Counted from the stretch's first letter, positions 22,256 to 37,136 are shown. The stretch: DNA of 64,000 bases from Dermacentor variabilis (GCF_050947875.1 NC_134569.1:42095777-42159776); one strand, 5' to 3'. Translations and numbers: made by a program. The notes: a model not told the origin generated them from the letters alone.

Positions 22256-25249
22256 CCAGTAACTTGGAGCCTACTTGTGCAGAAAAGTAGCGCTCCTTAC
22301 GAGGTGGTTGACCACCGTGGGACCCAAACCTTTGTAAAAACCGTCCCTTTCTCGAATCCTCCCACCTGTCAGGGGCTTTGGGGTTGCATTTGAAAAATAT
22401 CGGCAATGGCAAGGGCCTCGAACTCACCGGTTGCCATTGAAACGTGATCGCCTCTGCGATTGCTTCCTGAGCACGCCACCGGCTCCGTATTGTGTCCATT
22501 TCGCCTTCGCGAACGCTGTACTTTCAAGAAATTTCGCCACCCGTATTACTTTCGTCAAGAGATATCGCTAGAATGAAAGCCTTACTTGTTCGTCTAGTGC
22601 GTAGTTTTCATCAAAGAGTTATGTTCTGCAAAGACCTAAAACGCAGGTCGTCCCCACTTTCCATAAATAATAAGAGTGTTGTGCTGTCTCCCACAGCTGT
22701 CGATGAAGCCTAAAAAATTATAACCGTTATATGCATATAAGAAATAATCCCAACAAGCTTATGTCAAAATAACGCTTGTCCACTCCATAAAAACTCGGTG
22801 GCTGTAACGCACATATATGTGAAACGAAGTCTTCATGAAGTGGTAATGAAATGCTATACAACTAAATGCTATGCGTACAATTTTATTTATTGTGAACCTA
22901 TTCAACTTTGAAACCATACATATTTATGCACTGCACAAGTCATAACTTTAATTTTATCCAACATTTATGTTTATGCACTACAGAGTTCACGAACTGCACT
23001 TTGCGCGAGCGAGTTATAGGTGCTAACTTGGGGCACGATAAGACTGCGAAGTCATTAGTGCAATTTTTTACTTGATGAAGGGCCTCCCCGCTAATGTTTA
23101 AACGCAGATATACTCCGAAGGGCAAGCTGCACAAGAAGAAAAGGGACAATAAAATGCAAACAACAAATCAGGCAGATGTACAGCGTGAGACGTCGACGCA
23201 GCAATGTGACGTGGACGAAGGCGATGTATGACGCTGGTCGACGGAAGGATGGCGATGACAGGTGTAAGCACAGAGAAGGATGATACATATCCAGATACAC
23301 TTAAGTTTCTTTTAACTTTTTCAACACAGCAACGCATACCCGTTCTCACAAGTTACAAGTTTGCAAGGCATGAGTACTCACAAAGCGGCGCCTAACCCCT
23401 GGCCCAAATATTTCAAAAGAATTGAGAAAATCGAAGAGGTAGTTGAATATATATCGCTGTTCTATCAGGAACACGTGTGCTTTGGCAAACAGGCCTCTTA
23501 ATTATGAGTTCGCATTATACTTGCGTCTTCATGTACAGGTATTATGTCGTGTTTTATTGCTTGGTAATACAGAAGAGAGGCATGCTCGCTGGCATCGCTG
23601 TGTTGGTCAAAGTTCCGTGGTACTTATGCGGGTGGCTTAGATCAAGTGAGCCAGAAGTAAGGCAGCCGAAATATAGGAAAACTAAAAATCCAGGATGCAA
23701 GTGAACGCCATGCACTATTCTCCTGGGGTCTGTGCGATTCAGGCGTGCCTACGAGCCAACCTCTTATGCGCAGTTTTCATGTCGTGGTTTATTGTTTGAT
23801 TAGGCGGAACAATGATGCGCTCGCTGGAGCTATTTTGTTGGTACAAACTCTGCGCCATATCAGGTGCAGCGACTGACGCTACTATGCCAGATGAGCGAGA
23901 AACGCAAGTAATGCTTAGCATGACAGTTATCGCGAAGTAAAATTGGATAATGTCTACCTATAGTTCAATTCATGCAAGAGGCAGGCGCAGGTTGAGTGGC
24001 TAGATGAAGCTGATTGCAGGGTAAATAATTGCGACCAGGCAGTGTCAAAAGTGTTCACCAGCGAAATGTAAGCTTGATGATTCACGTACGGGAACGAAAA
24101 GGCCAGCTGAGCTCACTGTTAAAGACTTCATAATTCGCTATAATATACGAAGTGATCCCTTTCGAGCTTTACAGATTTTTTGAAAATCTCTTGTGGTAGA
24201 TTGCATAATTCTGTTTCTTGAAGTGGAATATTCAAAGAGGCGGAGATTAATTGCACGAGATCGAAACGCGTAATCAACTCATTGATAAAAATTAAGTAAT
24301 TAGCCTCTGAATTATTTTCTTTACGACACATATTGCTCCAATTTACGCATTTTAAATAGTTAGATTGCAAGGCATATCCACTAGGAATAATATGAGAGGA
24401 TGGCACGGGTTACGAGATATGCGCCATCAAAATCGCAGTAAAAACAAACTGTTGTTCTAGATAATTTTTTACCAAACCCTCTTTTATTCACTGAAGCACA
24501 AAAGTAACTCTAACAACAATTAATCTGGTCGTAGAGTCTGGCAATGAATATCTCAATATTGGTGGCACTCAGAAAGTTTATTGTAAGTGAATCTGCCTCT
24601 CCAATTCACCGGCTACAATTCGTACGTTGCAATATATGCCGTGAAATAAACAATTATGAAGTTAATTAGTGAACTTACGGTAATTAGATGAATACCTGGT
24701 TTTATTTGTCGTGCAAGTAATGCGCGCCTTTTGGAATATTCCTGCTCAGGGTGGTAATAAATTGCTATCTGCCACGAGTTATTTGAATATAAAATTATGT
24801 AAAACTCAAACATGATCACCGGGTATGATCTCATGCATGCTCTCATCGTTAAACTCGAGTGACATACTAAAGCTAGACCACTACGTGAAGCACGCCCGCA
24901 CACATGCACCAACATGCAAGTGCACCCGTACGCACTGCATGCATGCAAGCGCACAGGAGAACCTTAAAATTCACTAAAAATATGAGCTGTGTTATACTCG
25001 TACAGACGTGTGTAAATATCGCGCGTGAATTCCTTGTCTGCAACTACAATGCTATTTCCACGCCTATCGTCATGAATTCTGAGTTCACAGGCTGAGCAGT
25101 TAAGTTTCATTTCACTGGAATTGCGGGGTTGCGCCATCGAACACTTCGATCGAGCCCGCACACAACGGGAAAATAATGTCACGCTCCGGGCAAGCTTCCA
25201 TGTTATTTACAACCAGCTAGGAGTGCATTTATCCACGCTATGCAATGTG
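22256..25249. other. AT-rich sequence, no confident gene
   Basis: Mostly short frames. The stretch 24,130-24,800 is AT-rich and includes GAGATATGCGCCATCAAAAT, which I suspect is an interspersed repeat because it resembles phrases I recall from tick genomic DNA. I cannot show a second copy here. No domain seen. Confidence 0.3.
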
Positions 25250-25250
25250 C

Positions 25251-25690
25251 TAGGGTGTATCAGAAAGTCTTTGCCGCTATTTTCTTATTAGCCGAAATAA
25301 GCTACACACAGGTAATTACAGATATACGTACTGTTCTACGTGCCCTACACTAATTTTCCACATGGCCCCCACACCAGTTGAGACATTTGTCCCGTCGCAG
25401 CACTGGATTTCAGATGCCCCTGTGGCAGAATTCTGCCGGCTGACTGTGGAACCACCATCGGACTGCTGTCTTGGCAACCGCTTTTTGCGATTCATAACAC
25501 CACCACCTCACACTTCTCAAAGCGAGACACCTTTCCCCATACGTGGGCTGCATTTTCCTGCGGATTTCGATGGGCGTTCATTCCTTAGTCTCATAGAAAA
25601 CGAATCACACTTCGTTGCTCGTACGGCGTGAACGTGTGAAGCACAACCGCCATCTTCAGCAAATGACAGCAGCGCCGAGCCGCGGAGCTA
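25251..25690 (-). mobile_element. Mariner-like element remnant
   Basis: TA at 25,251-25,252 is followed by GGGTGTATCAGAAAGTCTTTGC, similar to a mariner terminal inverted repeat. On the minus strand a transposase carboxyl terminus reads LRRDKCLNWCGGHVEN and ends at TAG (25,350-25,352). This matches the usual mariner ending RWDKCLN-x2-GDYVEK. An in-frame TGA just upstream and no recognisable DD34D core show decay. The far end was not found; the right limit is approximate. Confidence 0.65.
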
Positions 25691-27230
25691 CCGGCATAGT
25701 AAGGCCGGGTCGGTCCAAGAAAGGTCCACGCCTGGGGCTGGGTATGCTGACTTCGCATTTACAGCCGTAATTTGGCTAAAGAAAGTAGGAGCAAAGTCTT
25801 TCGCATTCGCCCTCGTAGTTTTGCCAATAAGCAGAAACCGCGCACTCGTTATGCAGTTACAGTAAGAGGGCTCTGCCGCATTAAGACTATATTTGAGGTG
25901 AAACAGATTTGCAGAGTCGTTCTGCAGCTGTTTGGATGAAGTGGTACGAAGACACACACAGTAGTGGATATCTGACATTTCGAAGTGGCATAGTGAAATC
26001 TTGCAAGCCAGCGGTCGCAGATAACAAGAACGCAGTCGCTTTTGTTTTTCCTGCATTGATTCTGAGGTGATCGGGCGAGTGTTATATGAAACTCTAAGGC
26101 AGCGAATTAAGTCAGTAACATTTAATGATTTGTTTTCCCGAGTACAGAACATTCGGACGTTGATGAAAAGGGAAGTACTAGGGAGAGCGTGGACTTCGGT
26201 GCTGACCGACATTATCCATACGCGGAAAACAAGGCTTGCTTGTAAACATGTCAAGAGCAATAAAAGGAGGTTTACTACAGTGTGCCACTAAAATGTAAGA
26301 AAAAAACAAATAACAAAGGAAGTTGCAACTTTCAGTAGGAAAACAAGGCATTATTCACGTGTGGCAAATGAAAACAAAATTTAAATTTGTAGTGATATTT
26401 CGTGAGGAACCGCTGACATTGAGCGCAAAAATAAGTCTCTCTAAAGCAGCATACATGACAAAACGTGTCAGAATTAAGAAAATACATTATAATTGAAAGA
26501 AAAAATTATTACGTGACTTCATTTTCCTCGCTTTGTTATAAAACATCCTGATTCAAACGGAAGTCAAAATATGATTGAATAGGTTTAAAGAAGTGGCATG
26601 CAAAGTGGTACTATAGGAGACTTGTCACGTCAGTCTTGTTCTCGCGAATACGTGAAATAATCGTCTTTTTCTTTGTAGAGTAGGCTTAAGAAAATTACCG
26701 TAACTCATGTCTGAACTCACATCATGCCACTTGATATGCATCAGACTCCTGGACATAGAAGCGTTGTTATCGGCATCTAATAAAAAAACAATTAGAGAAA
26801 GAAGAAACTCCTTTCAAAAGCAAAGTACCCCACCCATTTTCGGGACCTATGTAATTTATTTTTTTATCAAGGAGGTGGTAGGAATACTAAAATTAGGACC
26901 ATCATTATGTTCACTGCTAGAACTTGTCTTTTACAAGCAAACCTTCTCACACACTGCATTTATTCTAAGAGCTCACACGACCACATAAGCGTTTCGTCGC
27001 CTTATCAACTCATGTTTTTCTTCTCTATGTTTATTATTATCACTATTTTTGTAAGCGCTTCGGTGGCCACGTCACTTCCAACGCCAACGAACAAATGCGC
27101 TTTATTCTGTCTCTCGCGCCCTGCAGCCCTTGAGTGATACCTGCGGCTATACGCATGCCGAACCGTTAACGTTTGTCACAGTGCTCAGCAAAACGTAAAA
27201 AAACAAAATGAAGGCCATCATCTCAAACGA
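25691..27230. other. No confident gene; one long minus frame
   Basis: A 190-codon frame at 25,688-26,260 (-) is long for this composition, but I recognise no motif and no splice structure. The rest is AT-rich with short frames. Confidence 0.3.
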
Positions 27231-28150
27231 CTACAAGCATGTTGAGTGCCGCTGCCGTCCGCTCGGGCCACTCGCCACACATCAGCAGCGGCGCGCGGCA
27301 GTTTGCGTGCTTGCGCGCACACAAACACCCGCACGCGCACAGACACACGCGCGAACGTGTCCTGCCATTTCTCGTTGGCAGGGCGCGGTGTTAAGCCCGC
27401 CGCGGGCCAAGTTTTCTCCCCGAGCCTGCGGCCGGAGTCGTTACGGCCAAAAACGCACACATCGGCCGTCCGTCAGAGCTAATAAATGCGTCGGGCAATA
27501 CATACAAGGACCATTAGCGCTTTTAACATCGCCGCCGCGTCTCGTGTCATATCGGCGGCGGCCTCGTTCTGTGCTTGCAACGGTGCCACGACGCCACACT
27601 GCCCGAAAGACAAGCGCGCGGGCCCGCGCGCGCGCGCACGCGGTGGGGCGTGGCTTGGCGGCTTGCGCATGCGCCCGTCTCTTACGAGGGGGACTCCGGC
27701 GTGTGCAGGGGGGAGGTAAGCTGAAGAGGGGGAGGGGAGATGTTCTGGCCAGAGTTTGGATCGCTTGTGTGCAGAGAAGGGAAAAAACCGAGACGGGAGG
27801 AGAGACGAAACACGGGGCGGGAGAACCGATGCGCGGCCAGGGCCGGAGTTAGAAAAAAAAAAAAGAAAAGAGAACAGAAAGAAAGAAAGCGCACCACGCG
27901 GTGCTGGCGGGGGTGGTGGCATGGGCGAAGTTGAGTCGGCAAAGGCCGAGCGGTAGTTTGGTCGCGCTCTCGGCGCTGTCAAGGAGCGAAGCGGATACGG
28001 CCCGCAGGGCGAGTGCGCGCGCGCGCAACGTGCGAGGTTGGCGTTCGAGACCCCGGCACTTCGGGAACCCGTGAACTGACTCCGACTCCGTGAACTGAAC
28101 TGGCCCGTCTCATCATTATTCGCTACATCTCGTTGCACAACTACCACACT
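27230..28150 (+). promoter_or_regulatory. CpG island, probable promoter
   Basis: Very CpG-dense, with alternating CG runs at 27,612-27,642 and a perfect NRF1 palindrome TGCGCATGCGC at 27,664-27,674. GC boxes are present (GTGGGGCGTGG near 27,641). A GAG|GTAAGC donor-like site follows at about 27,715. It lies 0.7-1.6 kb upstream of the signal-peptide exon at 28,835 on the same strand, so it is a plausible promoter or 5' untranslated exon for it. Long open frames on both strands are composition artefacts. Confidence 0.5.
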
Positions 28151-28834
28151 CCGTCAGCGTTTGTTCAACTGCAGTTTCGGTGCTGCGTTTGCAGAAATGA
28201 TTTGGAAAGACAGAGAGCACTTGTCACTGGCGCTGTCCGAAGAGTTTGTCGCTGAGGCGGGGCGGCGATAGTTTTCACTGAGGTTCGGGCGCTCTATCTG
28301 TGCTCGCGACTGGTGTGGTTTCCTGGGGCTCTACGTCTACGTGTCGCTTTTTGCAAAATCAATGCAGGAGAGTGCCGTTCGCTAGTACAGAACGCTGTGG
28401 AGCTGCGCAATTTGCCACCAGAAACCAAGTCAGTAACGTTTGTTCGTGTGCGAATCTCGTCCGACATACCTGTTTTTTCTTCTGACAGCCTAATTTAATT
28501 ATCAATGTGCTGAGCCTTCCTGCATCGTGCACGTCCCGGAGTTTTATAGGGCAAGATAGTCAGAACATTCCGACGAAAGCAAAGTGCTTCATCATACTAA
28601 TAGTCAGTTCTAGTCTAAGGTTGTGCTGGGCATCCTCTCTCGTCACTGATGGACAGACACCGACGAAATTCCTTCCTCGTGGCGCAAGCCGCAGTTCCGC
28701 GAAAAGGTTGACGTAGTTGGCACACAGCACAACACCCCTACCTTTGTGTCGACAATTGAGGGTGACTGACACTGAACTGGGACTACCCACTTATCTATAG
28801 TTCGTGTAAGCGGTGTTAAAAGACTGCGAAGCCC

Positions 28835-28928
28835 ATGAGCCCGGCGACACCTCTGATTGACATGAATGCGCGCGTCTTGTCCGGCGTGCGTGTTGCTGTG
28901 GCAGCTGTGCTGATTGTGTTTGCTCAAG
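28835..28928 (+). CDS. First coding exon of a secreted or membrane protein (signal peptide)
   Basis: ATG at 28,835 opens 31 codons (MSPATPLIDMNARVLSG, then core VAVAAVLIVFA and Q). The exon ends after the first base of the next codon at G|GTAAGT (28,928/28,929), an optimal donor and a phase-1 intron. An in-frame TAA at 28,817 sets the upstream limit. A second ATG at residue 10 gives a more classical signal peptide: short basic n-region, 11-residue hydrophobic core, small residue before a likely cleavage at A-Q. Phase-1 introns directly after signal peptides are common in secreted proteins. Downstream exons were not identified, so the product is unknown. Confidence 0.6.
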
Positions 28929-29102
28929 GTAAGTCCACGATATTTTTTCGCCTCAGCGTTCCCTTCAGTTGATAGTCGGCGTTCGTGTTGTCTACTTCTC
29001 CTGTGTCCTGTCTGCACGCCTCACCTTTTCTTGCATTATGATTGTACACGCGTGCTCTCTGCCTTATTTGCTTTTCAGTCTCAGTTAGTAGTGCCCTTCT
29101 AA

Positions 29103-31344
<2,242 letters not shown>

Positions 31345-31483
31345 GGTCTCTCTACCCCCGTTCTCTCTGCATTATTTTTCTTCCCTTTCTCCCTTGCCTC
31401 GGCATAGCGTAGCCAAGCGGACTCTTGACTGTTTATTATCCCTGCCTTCCTTATATACGTCTCTTCATCTCTCCCTATGTATT

Positions 31484-31515
<32 letters not shown>

Positions 31516-31518
31516 TAA
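31345..31518 (+). repeat. Degenerate I-like LINE 3' tail with (CTTT)n
   Basis: Resembles the I-like 3' tail in order: CCCCGTTCTCTCTG, then GCATAGCGTAGCCAAGCGG in place of GTAGGGTAGCAAACCGG, then CCTGCCTTCC, a CTC run, and a (CTTT)n tract at 31,483-31,517. An old fragment without coding sequence. Confidence 0.5.
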
Positions 31519-32604
31519 TATTTTTTGAAAAAGAAAAAGGCTGCGGAGGAACAGGTGTGCAGGTCAATGATGACAATCATCGGAAAAGGTGTGCAGCTCA
31601 AACAAAAACAATGTGATCGTCATTGTACAGGGCATAAAGATAATTTACAGAGAAATTTAGTACATTTATATTCTAAGTTGAGTACAATTAGCGCATCGGC
31701 GTGTACAAAGCAAGAGGGTCAGTAACACTTAGGGCATAGAGCGTTATTTGCACTGACGTTTAAAGGGCAATAGTCTGGTCTACAGTTACAACAGCGGCAT
31801 ATAGCTTTACGCTGCGTTCTATACATATATCTGAAGCGAATTAGCATTGTTCAATGGGATCAACGTATCTTCTTTTATTTATTTATTTTTTTGCCCTTTC
31901 CCGTGCATCCTGCGACTACGACGAATTCACAATGTTTTCCATTCTTGAGACTCAGTTCTTTGTGGGTGACCTCTTTCCATAGTACACTTTAGATATTTCG
32001 CAACTGATTGACAAGTAGGCCGTCATATACCTTGCTGTTTCATTGGTCGCTATGATGTAAAAACTGCATTGTAAATACTGGATCTGTCGTTTACAATGTT
32101 TTAGTGTATATTGGGCATGAAAGGCAAAGACATATATAATTTAATATCGAAGTCACTGCCTGTACTTTTCACTCAACAAGTCGAACAGCTGAATAACTCG
32201 ATACGCGGTCTCGCACGAAATAAGAAGACAGAACATGCTTAGGGTGATTTCGCATTGGCTGGTTGGGTAGCGGGGGTGTTTCGTTTGCGTTTAGCAGTGC
32301 CTGCCCGGTTGAAGGTTGTTTTGGAAAAACGATACGAAAAACATGGGGAAAACAAGAAAATCGCTGCGTCAGTGAGCGGTGTTGCGGAGTTCCTTGAAAA
32401 AAAAAAACGTTTTATTTTAGTTTAGGGCTGCGATAATATTTTTGTGAATGTCAGAGACCATAAAACACACTCGTGCGAGTATCTCAACATCAAGATTAAT
32501 TGTTCCGAAGAAGTTACGAAATGCAACGGAATCACAGCTGAACACTTAACGCAAGGCCCAAAATATTCTTTTCCCAGTTATTTAATTTTCATACGGATCT
32601 CTTG
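31519..32604. other. No recognisable gene or repeat
   Basis: Short frames only, AT-rich patches, an A-run at 32,397-32,407. Confidence 0.35.
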
Positions 32605-33096
32605 TAATCCATTCTGCCCGGCAGCACCAAGCAGCCAATGCCAGAGCGATCGGTAGGCAGACGTTAGCTCCTATTCCTTTCGGAACGGGCAGTCTCCAGC
32701 TATTCCAAGTAATAAAGAATATTCAGTTTTGTTAGGGATATTAATGTATCATCATTGTGCTCACGTCACTTCAACGCGGTGAGATTTTGTAGTATTGTGA
32801 CGCCGCGTGATAGAAAGGCGAAGTGAGCGCCACCCGAAAACTTTTCACCAATAGGTGGGGGGTAATGGCAAAAAAAGGCGTGCAATCTGAAGTAATTACT
32901 TTTCTTCTTTTCGGTTTAATCGTACGTAATCAGTGTGCACTCGACATATCATATGGTGAGTTATCGCAGTTATCGTGACGTCGCGTCACAGACGAACGAG
33001 GCGGTGGTAGCCCGAACAAATTTTTACCAATCGTGAAGCGATGAGGGCAGAAGTGGAATAGAAACAGTCTGGAACAGCTTTACGTCATATCGCCCC
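32605..33096 (-). mobile_element. TIR element 'GGGGCGCTATAACG', copy 4, truncated
   Basis: An inverted, older copy of the ~0.95-kb TIR family. Read on the minus strand it starts GGGGCGATATGACGTAAAGC at 33,096 and runs through both internal duplicates (GATTGGTAAAAA, TATTGGTGAAAAG). It ends near GGCTGC/CTGCCGGGCAG-like sequence at ~32,605, so the second half is missing. Its divergence is higher than in copies 1-3. Confidence 0.7.
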
Positions 33097-33689
33097 TGCC
33101 AAACGCAGAATGATTAGTTTCTCGTAGATCATGCCGAGTGGATCTCCGGCTCCCTCCGCCGAGCGACAGACCCGAGTGGAGAGAGTCGCGCTTCAGCAGC
33201 AGTACACGAGGATGCTAACGATCGTAGTCGGCGCGTTATGCCGCAGCAGACCCTGCGGACATCATAAACGCTAAACAAGGTTTACGTGTTGGTAATTTTG
33301 CACCATAAGGAAATAGTCACTGTTGCGTCTTCAATATTTCAATAAAAACGAAGTTACTTCAAGAAAGACGAACTTACTAGAGGCGCACGCGCCCATTACA
33401 TAAAATTATTGGCAGAAAGATTAGTTTTATTCAAGGGACAGACCGGGATAGACTTTCCATCTAGGCTTTATCTATCGCCTGTAGAAGAGCAGCATATAGA
33501 CCTTCTCCATCTGCAATAGTAATTACGGGACTGCGTTTCTAATCTACAGCACCCGTGACGTCAGCATAATAGCCACCAGCGTGCACCACCATGGCGTGAT
33601 CGGGATTTATGTCAAGGCTGCAAATCACGCAGCTCTTTTCTCTTCTTCTTAAGCGATGGTCTGCTGCGAGCAATTACCTTCCTGCATGA

Positions 33690-34820
33690 GATGAAGCCAA
33701 GGTGTATCACGGCGTTTTCTAATCAGAGCCAGCCGGGATTAAACGAGGCGGCGATAGAGAAATTCGCAGCAGAGTTGCAACATCGAACGCTGCTGGCGCA
33801 GCCTTTACTGGCCCTGTTAATGCGGGGAAGCGAGCAAAAATCGACAGCGGTTCCGAGCGAGCGTGTCCCGCGAGGCATTGCATTGCGCACACTGTGCTCT
33901 GCGCTGCCGGTGAATTTCGATAAGTCAGGCCAATGGACCAAGTGCGAGTGGGAGGACAAGGGAAGGGGGTAAGGGAGGGTGGACAATGCGTAGCCTGATC
34001 CACGGTCACGGCTGCACGGCCGCATCGTGGCGCCAGAACGCGCGCGAGCTCTCTCTCTAACGTGCAATCAGCGGTACCGCTCGGATCCCGAGAGCCGCTA
34101 ATCATCGGCGCGCCGCGAGGTGTGCCCCAAGGAAATCGCGCTGATCGGTCCGGCAGCCCGCGTTGAAAGAGATAGAGCGGGCGAGCCGCCCGGTTCGTGG
34201 CGGCAAAAAATACAGCCCACTTCCGCTCATTTTGTTTTCTATTTCTCTTCTTGTTTCCCCGCTTTCCTGACCGCGCGCACACCGCCACTTCTGCTTCTGC
34301 GTCTGTTGCGGCGCGGCTCGCATACAGCGCGCGCGCACACAGACTCACACACACACACGCGCACACGGGTAGTGCCTGCATGGCCTGCTCTGGCCAGGCC
34401 GCTCGCAACGGTGAGTCTTCGGGTTCGGCAGCCGAAAGCCATTACGCGGCGTACGTGAGGCCGCCGGTGGGTCGGGCTGCAACCCCCCTCCTTCACTGAT
34501 TACGCTTCGATTAGAAGCAACGGGCCCACGCACATGCGCGCGCACGCACGCACAGACGTACTGCGCGCGTTACAGGTGCTCTGCCGCGGCCAGACCAGCG
34601 CTGAGGTTCTCCGCATTCAGCGCCTGTTTCCTTTCTTTCCGTCCCACTCCGTATATCTGTCTTTCGGGGCGTGAGCGCGTGTGCTTCGGAAAGAGGAGTC
34701 CAGGGCCCACAAACGCTGATCCGTGAGCCTCATGCCGATGATGCCGGGAGCATGATTCCCTCTTGCGCAACGCTCAATGCCCGCGGGTTCTGGTTAAGCG
34801 CTGCCGTTTTACGAGCGCTT
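33690..34820. promoter_or_regulatory. CpG-rich block, possible promoter
   Basis: CpG-dense sequence with Arg/Ala-rich random frames on both strands (for example 33,719-34,408 minus). It contains CA-rich stretches near 34,330-34,370 and a possible start codon plus splice donor at 34,380-34,411. No recognisable protein domain. Confidence 0.4.
34380..34410 (+). CDS. Candidate short first exon
   Basis: ATG at 34,380 opens ten codons (MACSGQAARN) and then G|GTGAGT, a good donor in phase 1, inside a CpG-rich block. The start context (CCTGCATGG) is acceptable. With so few codons and no downstream exon found, this may be chance or a spliced 5' untranslated exon. Confidence 0.2.
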
Positions 34821-36419
34821 TCCGCGCTTTCTGCTCACCTGCTATTCTTTTTTTTTCTTTTTCTCATGTTGCAGCCAGTTTGTGAACTGATAGCTCTGTA
34901 TAGTACGTGCCGGTCAGTTTCTGGACTCCTGTCCAGGTAGCCCCTTTTTCCAGACACAGGCAGGCCCAACGTAACCTTACGCAAACTCTAAGCGCTTTAG
35001 CCTCGCCAGTGCGTCTATTAAACAACGGCTACAATGTATATTTCTGCAGCAGTTTCCTTGGAATGGAAGGCTACTAACGAGAGGAACAATGGCGAAGTCA
35101 TTCACGTCGATAGATGCATCTGGAGTTAGAGCCCTCGGCGGAAAGAAGACAATAGTGCCATAAAAACTGTCATTGATTTCGCATTGCTTTCTTCTTTACT
35201 TATATTAACAGTACCAATAATGGTCCTATTGTGCGTATTTTGTAAAATGTTCGGCTTGGTGCCTCTTGAACATAATGCCGATCACTTGTTGTCGTCGTCA
35301 GGCGTTAAAAAAACAATACTGAAATATTAGCCGTGCGAGAACAACTGCGTCCCCTAACGACTGTCCTACCATAGGTAAGCCGTGAGAACTGCTAGCTTGA
35401 CTCTTTCGGTGCATGGCGTTACTAAAACTAAGTTAAGAAGTCTGCACCAACGGAAAAGTGCTTCGTCGACGCCTCAGATATCCAGCGCTTATCAAAAATG
35501 GCTGAGCAAATATCTGGAGAAATGTTACAACGGAAACGCGAGAATTTATAAAAGCTGTCCATTGTAGCAAGCCGATAACTTCCGGCCGCAAGATAGATGT
35601 GTTCACCACGCGAGAGGTGGCGAGTATCCCGTAATCACCGTTAACGGTACGTATATGAAGGAGACGAAAGCAGCGAGCAAAGCGTTTTCATGCGACGCAA
35701 ATGCGAAGTGCACCTAGAAACAAGTTTCCGTCAGAGCTTAGAAATGAAGGAAAGCAAATTGCTCAGTGAATAAAGTCATCTATTACAACGAGAAGAGCGA
35801 CGCGCCGTACACAGTTGCGGAAACAACGCCCACAAAAAGACATATGACATCGCTATCATGTTAAAATTAAATTTCTCTATACGGCCTGCATATTTACAGA
35901 CTCGTATTCTGCTTCTATATGGGTACATCTCTGATTCCGAGAGGCAATGCATACTTGCTTCAGATTTATTATGCAACTGCGTATACTGAGGGACAGGAAT
36001 AAATGCAATTTTTTTTCAACAAAAATATTTTTCGTGGTCATGCGCCACTACGCAAAACATTAAATATTAAATTAATTTGTGTGTGTGCGTGCGCGCGTGC
36101 GCGCGTGCGTGCGTGCGTGCGTGCGTCCGTGTATGCGTGCCTATACTTCGTGTTTGCCCTTTAGACTACTAAAACCATGTGACGTTTGTCTGTGAGCGAC
36201 ATGATGGGAAAGATCGCTGTCTGGTTAAAGAAGGGTTCCCGCAAATCGTGTTAATTTTGTTGAGCAAAACGGCGACTGCAGTTGTACCGTGTGTGCGAAG
36301 TGGTTCGTATGTGCAGTGGGAATAACAGAGCGTTTCTTTTTTCTTTTTTGTTTGATTTTGTTTGTTTTTGTTTATTTTTATTAGTTTTTTATATATTGAA
36401 GTAAATCGTTTTTTTTTTT
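34821..36419. other. No confident gene; (GT/GC)n tract
   Basis: Short frames only. An alternating GT/GC purine-pyrimidine tract at 36,078-36,136 could adopt Z-DNA. T-rich low-complexity at 36,335-36,420. Confidence 0.4.
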
Positions 36420-36690
36420 CTATTTCGGCGGTGTAGCGTTCAAGTTCAGCAATCCGTTTTCGTAACCGTATGGCAGAGCAGGCCGCAGGCGTTTGAGCCG
36501 CATATCAAGGACTAGCGGACTCTGCCTTACGCTTACGTTTCTTGAACTCGGCTGCGATGAAGAGTTTCTTGGGGCGAGGCATTTGGCAGAAAAACGTACT
36601 GTAGAGCGACGCGGAGGCTCTACGCAGCTTCCAGTGTGCATCGAAACGCGAAGGAACGAGCCTATCTTTTATGGAAAGTTCGGACGTCAC
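36420..36690 (-). pseudogene. Possible basic/coiled-coil protein fragment
   Basis: Minus-strand frames read MPRPKKLFIAAEFKKRKRKA and then, in a shifted frame, RKRIAELERYTAEI. Together they look like a basic stretch followed by a short amphipathic helix, as in some repeat-encoded proteins I vaguely associate with tick genomes. The frames are broken and no family can be named. Confidence 0.25.
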
Positions 36691-37136
36691 AGGTTGCTAG
36701 GGCGTCTAGCGTCAATTGTCACCTAGCTTTCTAGGCGTAGGGCTAGCGCCAACGCCAACAATCGCCACTCCTGGAAGAAACCCGGCATGCATTTTAGGGA
36801 AGCTGAGAGCAGATGTGTCAAGCGATAAATGATTGCACAGTGTTTAACCGGCACTTCGGGCACTATCATCAGGATCTACCGACATTTTTACACTGCGCAA
36901 CCTTCGGGATCGGCCCACGAAAATGGTTAAACGGATGGAAGGGAAAACCACGCTACACTCGAAGAGAATGTTTCACACTAAAAAAGAAACAAAAAAACAA
37001 AAAGAAAGTTTAGCAGCATTTACCATCTACCGAGATTCCAGCGCGTCTTGTGAGCCCTGAAGTGAGTTATAAGAGTTCCGTCCGTAGGGTTTCTTGCTGG
37101 GTGAGTTGGTAAATGCTTGTGAACTGAAGACCAGGG
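36691..37136. other. No recognisable gene
   Basis: Short frames; A-rich run near 36,978-37,008. Nothing else seen. Confidence 0.4.

Noticed and set aside
25688..26260. 190-codon minus-strand gene
   Set aside because: Long for its composition, but no motif, no splice sites and no second copy. Listed only as unassigned.
27208..28147. 214- and 222-codon overlapping frames on opposite strands
   Set aside because: Both are open because of GC richness, and neither has a recognisable motif.
31483..31517. CRISPR-like or regulatory array
   Set aside because: A simple (CTTT)n microsatellite. No direct repeat/spacer architecture exists anywhere in the window.
33719..34408. 229-codon minus-strand protein
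   Set aside because: A random open frame in a CpG-rich block, overlapping four other frames, with no domain.
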